From Pandoraea anhela (lineage in GTDB: Bacteria; Pseudomonadota; Gammaproteobacteria; Burkholderiales; Burkholderiaceae), in contig NZ_CABPSB010000009.1 in NCBI RefSeq assembly GCF_902459655.1, forward strand, positions 1 through 64,000: a stretch of 64,000 bases of DNA. The letters run 5' to 3'. Under the pieces are notes generated by a model. It made no database searches. It was not told the origin of the DNA and saw nothing but the letters and a program-made list of their open reading frames with translations. Made by a program: the position numbers and the translations under genes. How positions within the stretch are numbered: the stretch's first letter is position 1; every line of letters begins with the position of its first letter. Below are positions 53,904-63,987 of this stretch, one piece after another.

Positions 53904-56900
53904 TGCTTTTCTCCAGAGAGAGTGGACGGCACGTTGGTGCCTGAGGGGACAACTGCGGAAACCACGGAAGGAACCGCTTCGGACACGGTTCCATGCGCCG
54001 TGTCGGAGGACTCGGGCGCATGCCGCGCGAGACGCTTCAGACGCCGGCGCTGCAACAGCAGCCACGCGGCGGGAATGACGAACATGGAAAGCAGCGGGGC
54101 GGTGATCATGCCGCCGACCATCGGCGCGGCGATGCGTTGCATGACTTCCGAGCCTGCGCCGTGGCCGATCATGATCGGAATGAGGCCCGCGAGAATCACG
54201 GCGACCGTCATGGCCTTGGGGCGCACCCGCAGTACCGCCCCCTCGCGAATGGCATCGATAAGCAACGCGTCGTCGAGCGTCTCTGCGTTGGCTACGCGCC
54301 GCGCCAGCGCTCCTTTCAGGTACAGCAACATCACCACGCCGAATTCCGCCGCCACCCCGGCCAGCGCAATGAATCCGACAGACGTGGCGACGGACACGGC
54401 ATGCCCGAGACCCCAGATCAGCCAGAACCCGCCGACGAGCGCGAACGGGATCGTCGACATGAGCATCAAGGCATCGACGGCGGAGTTGAACGTCAGGAAG
54501 AGCAGCACGAAGATCACGGCGAGGGTGATGGGAATCACGGTGCGCAGCTTCGCCGCCGCCCGTTCGAGATACTCGAACTGCCCCGACCATGCGATGGAGT
54601 AGCCCGGGGGCACAGCGACTTTCTCGGCGACGAGCTTCTGCATGCCGGCGACCGCCGTTTGCAGATCGGTGTTCCGGATATCGATGTAGACGTACCCGGA
54701 CAGGCGCGCGTTTTCGCTACGAATCATCGGCGGTCCGTCTTCGATGCGAATCGCGGCCACATCGCCCAGCCGAATCTGCGCACCGCGATCCGTCACGATC
54801 GGCAGATCGCGCAGCGTCTGCACCGAGTCGCGGAATTCGCGCGGATAGCGAAGATTGATCGGAAAGCGTTCGCGGCCCGCCACGACTTCGCCGACGTTAT
54901 CGCCGCCGACGGCCGACGCCACCACCGCCTGAATATCGGCGATCGCCAATCCGTAGCGCGCCGCCGCAAGCCTGTCGATGTCGACGTCGACGTAACGTCC
55001 TCCGTTGAGTCGCTCCGCGAGCGCGGACGTGACCCCCGGCGCCTGCCTGACGGTCTCCTCGATCTGCGCTGCAATCTTGTCGATCTGTGCGAGATCGGGG
55101 CCCGAGATCTTCACGCCCACGGGCGTCTTGATGCCGGTCGACAACATGTCGAGACGGTTGCGGATCGGTGGCACCCACACGTTCGACAGGCCAGGCACTT
55201 TGACCCGACTGTCGAGTTCGTCGATCAGCTTTTGCGGCGTCATGCCCGGCCGCCATTGGTCGCGTGGCTTGAACCGGATGGTGGTCTCGAACATCTCCAG
55301 CGGCGCGGGGTCGGTGGCCGAGTCGGCGCGTCCCGACTTGCCGAACACCGTCTCGACTTCTGGCACGGTCTTGATGAGCCGGTCGGTCTGCTGCAACAGC
55401 TCCGATGCCTTCGACGCCGAGATACCCGGCAACGCCGTGGGCATGTACAGCAGATCGCCTTCGTCGAGCGGCGGCATGAATTCGCCGCCCAGCCGCGAGA
55501 TCGGGATCGCCGTGAGGGCGAGGGCGACGAGCGCCGCGCCGATGGCGACCCACGGACGCCGCAACGTCGCTTCGAGCAACGGCCGGTACAACGCCATCAG
55601 CACGCGGTTGATCGGGTTCGACGCTTCGTGCGGAATTCGCCCGCGAATGAGATATCCCATCAGCACCGGCACCAGCGTCACCGACAAGCCTGCCGCCGCC
55701 GCGATCGTGTACGTCTTCGTGAACGCGAGTGGCGAGAAGAGCTTCCCCTCCTGTCCTTCGAGCGAAAACACCGGAATGAACGACAGTGTGATGATCAGCA
55801 GCGAGAAGAACAGGGCGGGGCCGACTTCGGCGGCCGACTCGGCGATGAGCGTCCATCGTCGTGCGGGGCTTAGCCGTTCGCCGGGATGTTCGTGCTCGAA
55901 CGCTTCGAGATGCTTGTGGGCGTTCTCGATCATCACGATGGCGGCGTCGATCATGGCGCCGATGGCGATCGCAATGCCGCCAAGGGACATCAGGTTGGCG
56001 TTCACGCCCTGATAGCGCATGACGATGAACGCCGTGAGCACGCCCAGCGGCAACGACAGAATCGCGACGAGCGCACTGCGCAGATGGAACAGGAAGACCG
56101 CGCAAACGATCCCGACGATGACGAACTCTTCGATGAGCTTGTCCTTCAGGTTGTCGACGGCGCGCTCGATCAGTTGCGAGCGGTCGTACGTCGTGACCAG
56201 TTCCACACCGGAGGGCAGCGAACGCTTCAGGTCGGCGAGCTTCGCCTTGACGGCCTCGATGGTCGTGAGTGCGTTCTTGCCCGAGCGCATCACGACGACA
56301 CCTCCCGCGACTTCCCCCTGACCGTTGAGTTCGGCCACGCCCCGGCGCATTTCCGGCCCGACCTGGATGCGTGCGACGTCGCCGAGCAGTACCGGCGTGC
56401 CGCCGGCATCCGTGCGAAGCACGACATGGCGGAAGTCGTCGAGCGAGCGCAGATACGCGGTCGAGCGCACCATGTACTCCGACTCCGCCATCTCGACGAC
56501 CGAGCCGCCGGACGCCTGATTGGCCTTCGACAGCGCCTCGGCGACCGTCGCCTGCGAGATGCCGAACGCACGCAGCTTGTCGGGGTCGAGCACGACCTGA
56601 TACTGGCGCACCATGCCGCCGATGGAGGCGACTTCGGAGACGTCCGGCACGGCCTTGAGTTCGAACTTCAGGAACCAGTCGTTCAGCGCCCGCAGTTGCC
56701 CCAGATCGTGACGCCCGGTGCGGTCGACGAGTGCGTACTCGTAGACCCAGCCCACCCCGGTCGCGTCGGGGCCGAGCGACACCTTCGCCCCCGGCGGCAG
56801 ACGACTTTGCACCTGATTCAGATACTCCAGCACGCGCGAGCGCGCCCAATACTGATCCGTCTTGTCGTCGAACAGCACGTAGACGAAGGCGTCGCCGAAC

Positions 56901-57160
56901 GACGAATACGCGCGAATCGTCTTCGCGCCGGGCACGCCGAGCAGTGTGGTGGTGAGCGGGTACGTCACCTGATCTTCGATGACCTGCGGTGCTTTGCCCG
57001 GATACGAGGCTTTGATGATGACCTGCGTATCCGAGAGGTCGGGCAGGGCGTCCAGCGGCGTTTGCGTGACCGAGTAGACGCCCCACGCGGCGATCAGCAG
57101 CGACGCGAGCAGTACCAGCAGCCGGTTGTGAATCGACCAGCGAATGAGACGCGCAATCAT
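53900..57160 (-). CDS. cusA: CusA/CzcA-family heavy-metal RND efflux pump
   Basis: The 1086-residue inner-membrane trimeric pump belongs to the heavy-metal efflux RND family. The start [27 protein letters not shown] and [37 protein letters not shown] match CusA closely. The periplasmic porter with [23 protein letters not shown] and 12 membrane segments follow. The intracellular end is variable, a hydrophilic tail of about 40 residues. Monovalent metal (Cu+, Ag+) rather than Zn/Co/Cd is inferred from cusF and the CusA-like motifs. Start and stop both overlap the neighbouring genes by four bases. Confidence 0.93.
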   Translation of the reverse strand: MIARLIRWSIHNRLLVLLASLLIAAWGVYSVTQTPLDALPDLSDTQVIIKASYPGKAPQVIEDQVTYPLTTTLLGVPGAKTIRAYSSFGDAFVYVLFDDKTDQYWARSRVLEYLNQVQSRLPPGAKVSLGPDATGVGWVYEYALVDRTGRHDLGQLRALNDWFLKFELKAVPDVSEVASIGGMVRQYQVVLDPDKLRAFGISQATVAEALSKANQASGGSVVEMAESEYMVRSTAYLRSLDDFRHVVLRTDAGGTPVLLGDVARIQVGPEMRRGVAELNGQGEVAGGVVVMRSGKNALTTIEAVKAKLADLKRSLPSGVELVTTYDRSQLIERAVDNLKDKLIEEFVIVGIVCAVFLFHLRSALVAILSLPLGVLTAFIVMRYQGVNANLMSLGGIAIAIGAMIDAAIVMIENAHKHLEAFEHEHPGERLSPARRWTLIAESAAEVGPALFFSLLIITLSFIPVFSLEGQEGKLFSPLAFTKTYTIAAAAGLSVTLVPVLMGYLIRGRIPHEASNPINRVLMALYRPLLEATLRRPWVAIGAALVALALTAIPISRLGGEFMPPLDEGDLLYMPTALPGISASKASELLQQTDRLIKTVPEVETVFGKSGRADSATDPAPLEMFETTIRFKPRDQWRPGMTPQKLIDELDSRVKVPGLSNVWVPPIRNRLDMLSTGIKTPVGVKISGPDLAQIDKIAAQIEETVRQAPGVTSALAERLNGGRYVDVDIDRLAAARYGLAIADIQAVVASAVGGDNVGEVVAGRERFPINLRYPREFRDSVQTLRDLPIVTDRGAQIRLGDVAAIRIEDGPPMIRSENARLSGYVYIDIRNTDLQTAVAGMQKLVAEKVAVPPGYSIAWSGQFEYLERAAAKLRTVIPITLAVIFVLLFLTFNSAVDALMLMSTIPFALVGGFWLIWGLGHAVSVATSVGFIALAGVAAEFGVVMLLYLKGALARRVANAETLDDALLIDAIREGAVLRVRPKAMTVAVILAGLIPIMIGHGAGSEVMQRIAAPMVGGMITAPLLSMFVIPAAWLLLQRRRLKRLARHAPESSDTAHGTVSEAVPSVVSAVVPSGTNVPSTLSGEKQ

Positions 57161-58551
57161 TGACGGTCTCCTTCCGAGGAGGCGGCGCCCGACGCCGCCA
57201 TGCCCGGCATGTCCTGCATGGCTCCCGTTGCCGCCGTTGCCGCCGTTGCCCCCGTTGCCGCCGTGGCTGCGGAGGCCGGCACGGCGGCCGCATCGGACAG
57301 CTTCGGCAACACCGACTTCAGGCTGGCTTCGGAGTCGATCAGGAACTGGCCGGAGGCGACTACTTCCTGACCTTCCGCGAGTCCCTGAAGAATCGCCGTC
57401 TCCGCGCCGATGTCGCTGCCCGTCGTGACGCTGACGGGTTGCAGGCGCCCATCGCCGTTGCGCACGATCACGACGGCGCGCTTGCCCGTGGTGATGATCG
57501 CCTCGGACGGCACGAGCAGTTGCGAAACGGGCTTCGCATCGCTCAGATGCGCGCGCACGAGCATGCCCGGCGTGAGGCGCTCGCCGGCGTTGTCCAGTTC
57601 GAGGCGCGCTTGCAGCGTGCGGCTGCCAGGGTTGATGCCGGGGAGGATTTCGCGAACGCGTCCGGTAAGGTGCGGCGCGTTATCGGCGGCGAGCGTGGCG
57701 TCGACCTGCATGCCGGGGCGCACACGCAGCGCCATCGCTTCCGGGATCTCCACCACCAGCCAGAGCTTCGACAGACCGGCGACCTTCGCGAGCGTCTGGC
57801 CCGGCGAGACCATCGCGCCGTTGCGCACATTCAATTCCGTCAGCACGCCCGCGCGTGGCGCGCTCAGCACCACATGCGTTTGCGGTTGCCCGGTGCGCTC
57901 CATGCCGGCGATCAGCGATTCCGGGATCGACAGGGCGCGCATGCGGGCGCGGGAGGCGTCGAGCAACGCGCCATTCATGCCGCTGCGGCGCATTGCGAGA
58001 AATTCCTCCTGCGGTGCGAGCCAGTCCGGTACGAACAGCGACGCCACCGGCGCACCCTGGGCCACATGCTGCATCGGGGCGTTCGTGTAGAGACGATCGA
58101 TGTAGCCGGTCACACGCGACTGCACGACATCCGCCTGCGACTCGTCGAATTGCGTGGTGCCGACGACATCGAAGCCCGCGGCAACGTCCGCACGACGCAC
58201 CTTCGCATAACGAATGCCGAGGTTCTGTTGCAGCCCGGCATCGATGCGGATACCGCCCGCGCCTTGCGCCGAGCCGTCGCCTGATCCGGCGTCGTCGGCA
58301 TATACGGGCATGAGCTGCATGTCCATGAAGGGCGACTTGCCGGGTTTGTCGAAGTGCTGGCTCGGCATCATCGGGTCGTGCCAGTACAGCACGCGACGCG
58401 CCTTGCCGGAGGCGTTGGCGTCGCCGCTCGGGAACGCCGATTCGTCCGCATTCGGCGACGCGAAATGTCGTCCGCCGACATAGCCGACGGCGAGCAGCGC
58501 GCTTGCCGAGAAGAGCGCCGCGCAGGCGTAAATTACAGTGGTCTTTTTCAT
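57157..58551 (-). CDS. cusB: CusB-type membrane fusion protein with heavy-metal-binding domain
   Basis: The 464-residue periplasmic adaptor has a signal anchor ([22 protein letters not shown]). A heavy-metal-binding domain follows at about 50-85 ([32 protein letters not shown]), whose Met/His residues bind Cu(I). The HlyD-type lipoyl and beta-barrel parts ([31 protein letters not shown]) come next. The C-terminus has an Ala/Thr stretch and a Met-rich end (MQDMPGM). It overlaps cusA by four bases and begins 11 bp after cusC. Confidence 0.93.
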   Translation of the reverse strand: MKKTTVIYACAALFSASALLAVGYVGGRHFASPNADESAFPSGDANASGKARRVLYWHDPMMPSQHFDKPGKSPFMDMQLMPVYADDAGSGDGSAQGAGGIRIDAGLQQNLGIRYAKVRRADVAAGFDVVGTTQFDESQADVVQSRVTGYIDRLYTNAPMQHVAQGAPVASLFVPDWLAPQEEFLAMRRSGMNGALLDASRARMRALSIPESLIAGMERTGQPQTHVVLSAPRAGVLTELNVRNGAMVSPGQTLAKVAGLSKLWLVVEIPEAMALRVRPGMQVDATLAADNAPHLTGRVREILPGINPGSRTLQARLELDNAGERLTPGMLVRAHLSDAKPVSQLLVPSEAIITTGKRAVVIVRNGDGRLQPVSVTTGSDIGAETAILQGLAEGQEVVASGQFLIDSEASLKSVLPKLSDAAAVPASAATAATGATAATAATGAMQDMPGMAASGAASSEGDRQ

Positions 58552-58562
58552 GGAGATGTCTC

Positions 58563-59858
58563 TTAACGGGCGGCTGCCATCGACGGCGGAATGACCTGGT
58601 ACTCGAGCTGAGCCCAGACCTGCGAGACGTCGCGCCGCAGGTCGATGACCTGGAGTTGTGCGTCGAGCAGGCTGCGTCGCGACGCGAAAACGTCGGCCAG
58701 CGAGCCGGTGCCGGCCCGGTAGGCGGCAGCGGCGAGCGCCACGCGTTGCTCGGCGGCGGGCAGGAGGGTGCTCTGGAGGTTCGCGATGCGCTCGCGCCCG
58801 CTCGAGAGTGTGGCGGCGAGGGTGCGAATGTCCGCTTCGACCTGGCGTTGGGTGTCCTGATAGGTCAGACGCGCCCGGTCGGCGAGTTCGGCCTTCTCCG
58901 CGACGTCGCGATCCTGACGCTGCGCGCGGTTGATCGGCAGGGGAATGCTCACGCCGATGGACACCATGTTCGAGTACTGTGCGCCACGCTGCTGGTACGA
59001 CACCTCCCATTTCCAGTTCGGCGTGCGATTGCTGGTGGCGACTGCCGTGTCCGCGTCGGCGACGGCAATGTCGTCCGCACCTTGCGCAAGCATCGGCTGC
59101 ACGCGCGCCAGTTGTTCCGGGCTCAGCGAGGGCACCGACGAATCCAGCGCCGGCGGCTCGCCCGACACGTCGGTGACGGGCGTGACGGTCCAGCGCGACA
59201 GGGCGATGAGCGCGGTGCGCTCGGCTTGCTGGGCCTTGAGCGCCTGATCCTGCGCGAGCGCCAGCATCTGTCGGGCCTGCGCGACATCGTTGGCGGTGGC
59301 CTTCGCGCCCCGAAACGATGCGGTCGTCGCACCGAGTTCGTCGGTCATGTGCGAGACGAGCGCTTGGGTAAGCGCCTCGGATTGCTTTGCGTAGACGGCG
59401 TTCAGCCACGCCGAGGCGGTCTGCTGCCGCACGTTGGCGACTTGCGCCAGATACCCGGAGCGCTGCCGGTCGACGACGCGATCGCCGAAGTCCGAACGTA
59501 GCCGCCGCTTATCCGATGACACCCACTCCTGTTCGATGCCGATGCGTCGCATCGTCATGAAGTCCTGGCCGACGGTGAACCGCTGATCCCCGTTGACGGG
59601 CAGGTTGTCGATGCCTGCCTTCAATTCGGGATCGGGCAACTGGCCGGCACGGGCGGCGGCCTGTGTGCTCGCCCTGACGGATGCCTGCGCCGCTTGCAGC
59701 GAAGCGGAACGATCCATCGCCGATTGCAGGGAAGCCTCTAACGACAGTCCTGCGTCCTGTGCCAGCGCCGTGGTGCTCACGGCGCAGAGCAGGAGAAATA
59801 CTGCGCACGCGCGTGCGCTGACGCGCCGGTCGCCCGGTGCGTTGAAAATCGGATGCAT
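58563..59858 (-). CDS. cusC: CusC-type outer-membrane efflux protein
   Basis: The 431-residue TolC-family channel has a signal peptide (ACAVFLLLCAVSTTALA). The typical QLPDPELKAGIDNLPVNG region of heavy-metal outer membrane factors and two long helical repeats follow. The usual lipobox cysteine is not seen at the cleavage site. The start at MHPIFNAPGD was chosen; an ATG nine codons earlier (59885) is possible. It is the second gene of the operon. Confidence 0.88.
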   Translation of the reverse strand: MHPIFNAPGDRRVSARACAVFLLLCAVSTTALAQDAGLSLEASLQSAMDRSASLQAAQASVRASTQAAARAGQLPDPELKAGIDNLPVNGDQRFTVGQDFMTMRRIGIEQEWVSSDKRRLRSDFGDRVVDRQRSGYLAQVANVRQQTASAWLNAVYAKQSEALTQALVSHMTDELGATTASFRGAKATANDVAQARQMLALAQDQALKAQQAERTALIALSRWTVTPVTDVSGEPPALDSSVPSLSPEQLARVQPMLAQGADDIAVADADTAVATSNRTPNWKWEVSYQQRGAQYSNMVSIGVSIPLPINRAQRQDRDVAEKAELADRARLTYQDTQRQVEADIRTLAATLSSGRERIANLQSTLLPAAEQRVALAAAAYRAGTGSLADVFASRRSLLDAQLQVIDLRRDVSQVWAQLEYQVIPPSMAAAR

Positions 59859-59953
59859 GTGAAACCCCACGCGTACGAATGCCATGCGGCATTCGCGTCC
59901 TGAAAAGGACGATCTCGCCGTTCAGACGGCGAACCAATGGTCAGTGCAGGGGG

Positions 59954-60388
59954 TTACAGCGAGGTGGGTGGACGCCAGAGGCCGTCGGGTGCACGCGAGC
60001 GCAGGGCGTCGGTGTAGAAGAAATCGGTCTTGCGGGCGATGCTCGCCCCGCGTGCGACTTCGGGGGTGATCGCCGGGTGATAGAGGCTGCCGAGGTTGCA
60101 TTGCGCCGCGACCTTGCACAACGGCGCTTTGGTTTTGCCGCCGGAGGGCATCGACATACTGTCGCAATGATCCATGGTAGCCGGGGTCGCCGCGGCGCTC
60201 ACGTCCATCGATGACGCCACGCCCGCCATGTCCATTGCGGCCATCGTGCTCATTGCGGTCATGTCGGCCCGTTCGCCGGACATCGACATCTGCATCGGAC
60301 AGTCGCCCGTCATGCCACTGGCCGCCAGCCCGCTAAGGGGAAGCGTTGCGCACAACAACAGAACGAGGAGAAGTCGAAGCAGTTTCAC
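59954..60388 (-). CDS. Met/Cys-rich periplasmic protein heading the copper operon
   Basis: The family is not certain. The GTG at 60388 gives a 144-residue protein with a signal peptide (MKLLRLLLVLLLCATLPLSGLAA). A Met-rich segment follows (CPMQMSMSGERADMTAMSTMAAMDM), then MDHCDSMSMPSGGKTKAPLCKVAAQCNLGSL. With 14 or more Met, two His and several Cys it is well suited to bind Cu(I). It precedes cusC by 95 bp and is likely the first gene of the operon. The GTG lies almost at the predicted transcription start, so a slightly different start is possible. Confidence 0.75.
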   Translation of the reverse strand: MKLLRLLLVLLLCATLPLSGLAASGMTGDCPMQMSMSGERADMTAMSTMAAMDMAGVASSMDVSAAATPATMDHCDSMSMPSGGKTKAPLCKVAAQCNLGSLYHPAITPEVARGASIARKTDFFYTDALRSRAPDGLWRPPTSL

Positions 60389-60395
60389 GCTGCGG

Positions 60396-60423
60396 AGTAT
60401 AGCGTCAATGGCCGATGTTTGAA
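60396..60423 (-). promoter_or_regulatory. Probable promoter of the Cus operon
   Basis: On the minus strand TTCAAA (60423-60418) and TATACT (60401-60396) are spaced by 16 bp. Transcription would begin near 60389, next to the GTG at 60388. No CusR-type box could be recognised with confidence. Confidence 0.5.
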
Positions 60424-60460
60424 TACGGCGTTGCGATGTCGGCGGCATCGCAGGACATCC

Positions 60461-60528
60461 GGGGGGGGGGGGGGCATCAAGGGCGCATCAAGGGCGCATC
60501 AAGGGCGCATCAAGGGCGCATCAAGGGG
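60461..60528. repeat. G14 tract and 11-bp tandem repeat upstream of the Cus promoter
   Basis: A run of 14 G (60461-60474) is followed by five units of GCATCAAGGGC. The tract lies 38 bp upstream of the predicted -35 of the Cus promoter and just beyond the stop of the monooxygenase gene. Such tracts vary in length by slippage and could change promoter strength. Confidence 0.9.
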
Positions 60529-60557
60529 GCATCGCAACGCGTGTGGCCGGCAGGTCC

Positions 60558-62093
60558 TCAGGCCGTGAACCATTGGCGCAGTGCGACTTTGAGGCCATCG
60601 AGACCTTCCGGGCCTGCGAGCCGTTCGGTGTTCTCGCCCTCACTGCGCCATGCAATGCAGGCGTCGGGACGCAGCAACATCGACGGTCCTTCGCTCACCG
60701 TCACGCACCGCACGCTCGGCGTCACGGCGGCGACGATTTGCGAGGCGCGCTGCCACGGTGTCGCATCGAGCAGCACGCCGTTGCCTTCCTGCATCGCGTC
60801 GTAGAGATACGCGCCCCCGGCAAGCTGCCAGTCGCCGGCGAGCCGGCCGACGTCGGGGTGCGTGGTGCCGGTCGCGCCGAGGTCATAGCGTGTCGATACG
60901 CCGGTCATCATCTCGCCGATGAAACGGTTGACGTCGTCGAAGTCCATCAACCGGGCGATCAGATCGCGCATCGCGCCCGATTGCGGGTCGGGGCGAAGAA
61001 TCGCGACCTGCGCACGTGTGTTCGCCAGAACCGCCTCGGCTACCGGGCGGCGCTCGGCGGTATAAGTCGCCAGCAGGCTGTCGGGCATGTCGCCGCGGAT
61101 CACCGCCGCGAGCTTCCAGCCGAGATTGGCCGCGTCGAGCAGCCCGAGGCTCAGCCCCTGCCCGCCGAACGGGGAGTGGACGTGGGCCGCGTCGCCGGCG
61201 AGAAACACGCGTCCTTGCCGGTAAGTGTCGACGAGCCGCGTGTTGTCCGCCCATCGGCTGGCGCTATGCAGCGCATGGAGGCGAACATCTTTCCCGCTGG
61301 TGCGGCGCAGAACGTCCTCGATTTCCGCCCGGCTCACCGGCGCCAGACGGTCGCCGGGCGGTCCGGAGAAGTCGAGCATGAAAAGGCGTCCGGGCACCGG
61401 GCCGTAGCAGAACACGCCGTGCGGTGTGCGATTCCAGCCGACGGTCGCCAGCGCCTCGGGGTGGTCGACATCCGCGATGGCCTGATAGAACGTGAGCGTC
61501 GGCTCGGTGCCGGGAAAGGCAAAGCCGCACAGCTTGCGAACGGTACTGCGTCCCCCGTCGCAGCCGATGAGGTAATCGGCCCGAATGTGGCCGCTTCCTG
61601 CTGCTGACGGCGAGCGCCACGTCACCTGCACACCGTCGTCCGACGCCTCGATAGCCGTGATGTCGTGCGCGCGGCGCACCTCGATGCCCAGCGCCCGAGC
61701 CCGCTCGGCGAGCATTGCTTCGAGACTCGGCTGATCGACATGGCGCGGACGACGCTCGGGATCGACCTGAGCGTCGCGCCGAATCAGGGAAAGCCCGGCG
61801 AAATGGCCGTTAAACTTTGAAGCACGCACGCGAAGGTCCGCCCCCGTCTGTTCGGTGAACGCACGCATGGCGTCGGCGGCGCGCGCCTGGGCGTCGTCGA
61901 TAGCGGTACGCATGCCGCGACGCAGCAGGGCTTCGCCCGCCAGCGGCCCGAACGAGAGTGCCTTCATCGCCTGACTTGGCGACGCGAGACGCTCCAGTAC
62001 CAGCACCTGCGCGCCGCCGAGCGTCAGTTCAATGGCGCTCAACAGACCGACCGGCCCTGCGCCGGCAATCACAACATCGATGTGTTTCGTCAT
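60558..62093 (-). CDS. FAD-dependent aromatic monooxygenase (PHBH/UbiH-like family)
   Basis: The 511-residue class A flavoprotein hydroxylates an aromatic or polyketide-like substrate using NAD(P)H and oxygen. It has VVIAGAGPVGLLSAIELTLGGAQVLVLER (FAD dinucleotide fold), the DG motif in LIGCDGGRSTVRK, and the GD motif in VFLAGDAAHVHSPFGGQGLSLGLLDAANLGWKL. A C-terminal thioredoxin-like domain is present, as in MhpA and rifampicin-type monooxygenases. The substrate is unknown. The start MTKHIDVV was chosen. It is divergent from a TetR regulator with operator palindromes at its start, so it is probably inducible. Confidence 0.92.
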   Translation of the reverse strand: MTKHIDVVIAGAGPVGLLSAIELTLGGAQVLVLERLASPSQAMKALSFGPLAGEALLRRGMRTAIDDAQARAADAMRAFTEQTGADLRVRASKFNGHFAGLSLIRRDAQVDPERRPRHVDQPSLEAMLAERARALGIEVRRAHDITAIEASDDGVQVTWRSPSAAGSGHIRADYLIGCDGGRSTVRKLCGFAFPGTEPTLTFYQAIADVDHPEALATVGWNRTPHGVFCYGPVPGRLFMLDFSGPPGDRLAPVSRAEIEDVLRRTSGKDVRLHALHSASRWADNTRLVDTYRQGRVFLAGDAAHVHSPFGGQGLSLGLLDAANLGWKLAAVIRGDMPDSLLATYTAERRPVAEAVLANTRAQVAILRPDPQSGAMRDLIARLMDFDDVNRFIGEMMTGVSTRYDLGATGTTHPDVGRLAGDWQLAGGAYLYDAMQEGNGVLLDATPWQRASQIVAAVTPSVRCVTVSEGPSMLLRPDACIAWRSEGENTERLAGPEGLDGLKVALRQWFTA

Positions 62094-62123
62094 ATACTTC
62101 GTATATAAATGTACTGAGTACAT
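62092..62123. promoter_or_regulatory. Palindromic operators between monooxygenase and TetR genes
   Basis: ATGTACTGAGTACAT (62109-62123) is a perfect 7-bp inverted repeat with one central base. ATATAC-TTC-GTATAT (62092-62106) is a second perfect one, overlapping the monooxygenase start codon. Both lie in the 54-bp divergent gap and are likely sites for the TetR product. Confidence 0.75.
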
Positions 62124-62147
62124 GTAAACTAGGTCATTAGAAACGAC

Positions 62148-62795
62148 ATGTCAACGCCACCCGACTTGAGATCACTGAGATCACGTAAGCGCCTCGCCAC
62201 GCGGCAGGGCATTTCCAACGCGGCGACGCGCCTGTTCCACGAGCACGGCTTCGATCATGTGACGGTGGACCAGATCGCCGCCGCCGCCGATGTCGGGCGC
62301 ATGACGGTTTTCAACCATTTCCCGCGCAAGGAAGACATGTTCTTCGACCGCGACGAGGAGGGGCGGGAGGCGCTGCGTGAGGCCATCCGGGCGCGTGGCG
62401 AGGGCGTCTCGCCGGTCGAGGCGTTGCGTCTGCTGGCGCACCGGCTGGTCGCGCAAGGCAGTCCGTTCGTGGATTTTTCGGCGCAGAGCCAGGGGTTTGT
62501 GAAGACGATCGAAGGCAGTGAAACCCTTAAGGCGCGTGCCCGGGCAATCCGGGACGAGCTGGCCGACGTGGTGGCGCAGGCCCTGACCGAGAGCGCCGGG
62601 CGGGCGTCGCCGGACGTACAGGCCCAACTGGCGGCGGGCCTGTTGCTGGCCGCCTGGACGGTCGCTTTCCTGCACGCCCATCGGATTTTCCGCGAAACGC
62701 AGGACACCGCGATTGCCCAGAAAAGCTTCCTGAGCCTTGTGGATCAAGGCGCGGCGGGGATCGTAGCGGCGCTGGCGGGGTCCCCCTACGCCTGA
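62148..62795 (+). CDS. TetR-family transcriptional regulator
   Basis: The 215-residue protein has the TetR helix-turn-helix (about 18-65: GISNAATRLFHEHGFDHVTVDQIAAAADVGRMTVFNHFPRKEDMFF) and a helical ligand-binding domain. It probably represses the divergent monooxygenase gene and itself until a substrate-like inducer binds. Confidence 0.93.
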   Translation: MSTPPDLRSLRSRKRLATRQGISNAATRLFHEHGFDHVTVDQIAAAADVGRMTVFNHFPRKEDMFFDRDEEGREALREAIRARGEGVSPVEALRLLAHRLVAQGSPFVDFSAQSQGFVKTIEGSETLKARARAIRDELADVVAQALTESAGRASPDVQAQLAAGLLLAAWTVAFLHAHRIFRETQDTAIAQKSFLSLVDQGAAGIVAALAGSPYA

Positions 62796-62955
62796 TCGAT
62801 GACGTCGGCGGCGCGGCCGGCGAGGTCCGTTCATCAGCACAAATTCTCTAATCCTTATTCCGGCATAAACAAAAGCGAAAATATTATTTTTAATTATTTA
62901 GACGGACTCATAGACTGGCCTCCTACACACGAGAAGCAAACAAGGAGTGCAAGTC
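62796..62955 (+). promoter_or_regulatory. AT-rich promoter region of the sulfate-binding gene
   Basis: After a GC-rich start, 62835-62915 is strikingly AT-rich (ATAAACAAAAGCG, TATTATTTTTAATTATTTAG), in contrast to the surrounding sequence. This is the usual appearance of CysB-controlled promoters of sulfate genes. A CysB site cannot be defined from one sequence. Confidence 0.5.
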
Positions 62956-63987
62956 ATGAGCAAAGCAGCACGGGGATGGAAAGCTAAGAAGCTGGCGGTC
63001 GCGCTGGGCGGTCTGGCATTGGCCGCCGGCATGACGATTCAGGCGCAGGCCGCGAGCCTGTCGTTGCTCAACGTGTCTTACGACCCGACGCGCGAGCTGT
63101 ATGCTGATTACAACAAGGCGTTCGAAGCGCATTACAAGCAAGTCGCCGGCGACACGGTGACGGTGAAAGCCTCGCACGGCGGCTCGGGCAAGCAGGCCCG
63201 TACCGTGCTCGACGGCGCACCTGCCGACGTCGTTACGCTCGGCATTTCGGCCGACATCGATGAGCTGGCCTCCGCCGGTCTCGTGAACAAGGACTGGCAG
63301 AAGCGCCTGCCGGACAACGCCACGCCGTACACGTCGACCATCGTATTGCTGGTGCGCAAGGGCAACCCCAAGAACATCAAGGACTGGAACGACCTCGCCA
63401 AGCCGGGCATCAGCGTGGTCACGCCGAACCCGAAGACGTCGGCCGGCGCCCGTTGGAATTACCTCGCCGCGTGGCTGTACGCGCTCAAGCAACCGGGCGG
63501 TAACGAGCAGAAGGCGCAGGAGTTCGTCAAGGCCATCTACAAGAACGTCGGCGTGCTGGATTCGGGCGCGCGCGGCGCGACCACGACCTTCGTGGAGCGC
63601 GGTATCGGCGACGTGCTGATCGCCTGGGAAAACGAGGCGCTGCTGTCGGTGAAGGACCTGGGGCCGGACAAGTTCGACATCGTGGTGCCGTCGTCGTCGA
63701 TCCTGACGGAGCCGCCGGTGGCCATCGTCGACAAGAATGTGGACAAGCACGGCACCCGCAAGGCCGCCGAAGCGTATCTGCAATGGCTGTATTCGCCGCA
63801 AGGCCAGGAAATCGCCGCCAAGCACTTTTACCGCCCGCGTTCGCCGGAAATCGCCAAGAAGTACGAGGCGCAGTATCCGAAGCTCAAGCTCTACACGGTG
63901 GACGCCGATCTGGGCGGCTGGACGAAGACGCAGGCCAAGCACTTCGCCGACGGCGGCATCTTCGATCAGATCTACACCAAGAAGTAA
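62956..63987 (+). CDS. sbp: Sulfate ABC transporter periplasmic substrate-binding protein
   Basis: The 343-residue protein is a complete sulfate/thiosulfate-binding protein. It has a signal peptide ([22 protein letters not shown]), [20 protein letters not shown] (family signature), [16 protein letters not shown] and [18 protein letters not shown]. It delivers sulfate to the CysTWA transporter in the inner membrane. An AAGGAG site precedes the ATG. The downstream cysT/cysU expected in such operons lies beyond the window edge, 13 bp after the stop. Confidence 0.96.
   Translation: MSKAARGWKAKKLAVALGGLALAAGMTIQAQAASLSLLNVSYDPTRELYADYNKAFEAHYKQVAGDTVTVKASHGGSGKQARTVLDGAPADVVTLGISADIDELASAGLVNKDWQKRLPDNATPYTSTIVLLVRKGNPKNIKDWNDLAKPGISVVTPNPKTSAGARWNYLAAWLYALKQPGGNEQKAQEFVKAIYKNVGVLDSGARGATTTFVERGIGDVLIAWENEALLSVKDLGPDKFDIVVPSSSILTEPPVAIVDKNVDKHGTRKAAEAYLQWLYSPQGQEIAAKHFYRPRSPEIAKKYEAQYPKLKLYTVDADLGGWTKTQAKHFADGGIFDQIYTKK

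Noticed and set aside
54897-57293. 800-codon frame overlapping cusA and cusB on the same strand
   Set aside because: It is out of frame with both, has an Arg-rich composition and no domain; cusA and cusB have clear family matches.
60461-60540. CRISPR-like repeat array
   Set aside because: Units are 11 bp and directly adjacent with no spacers; no cas gene is present.
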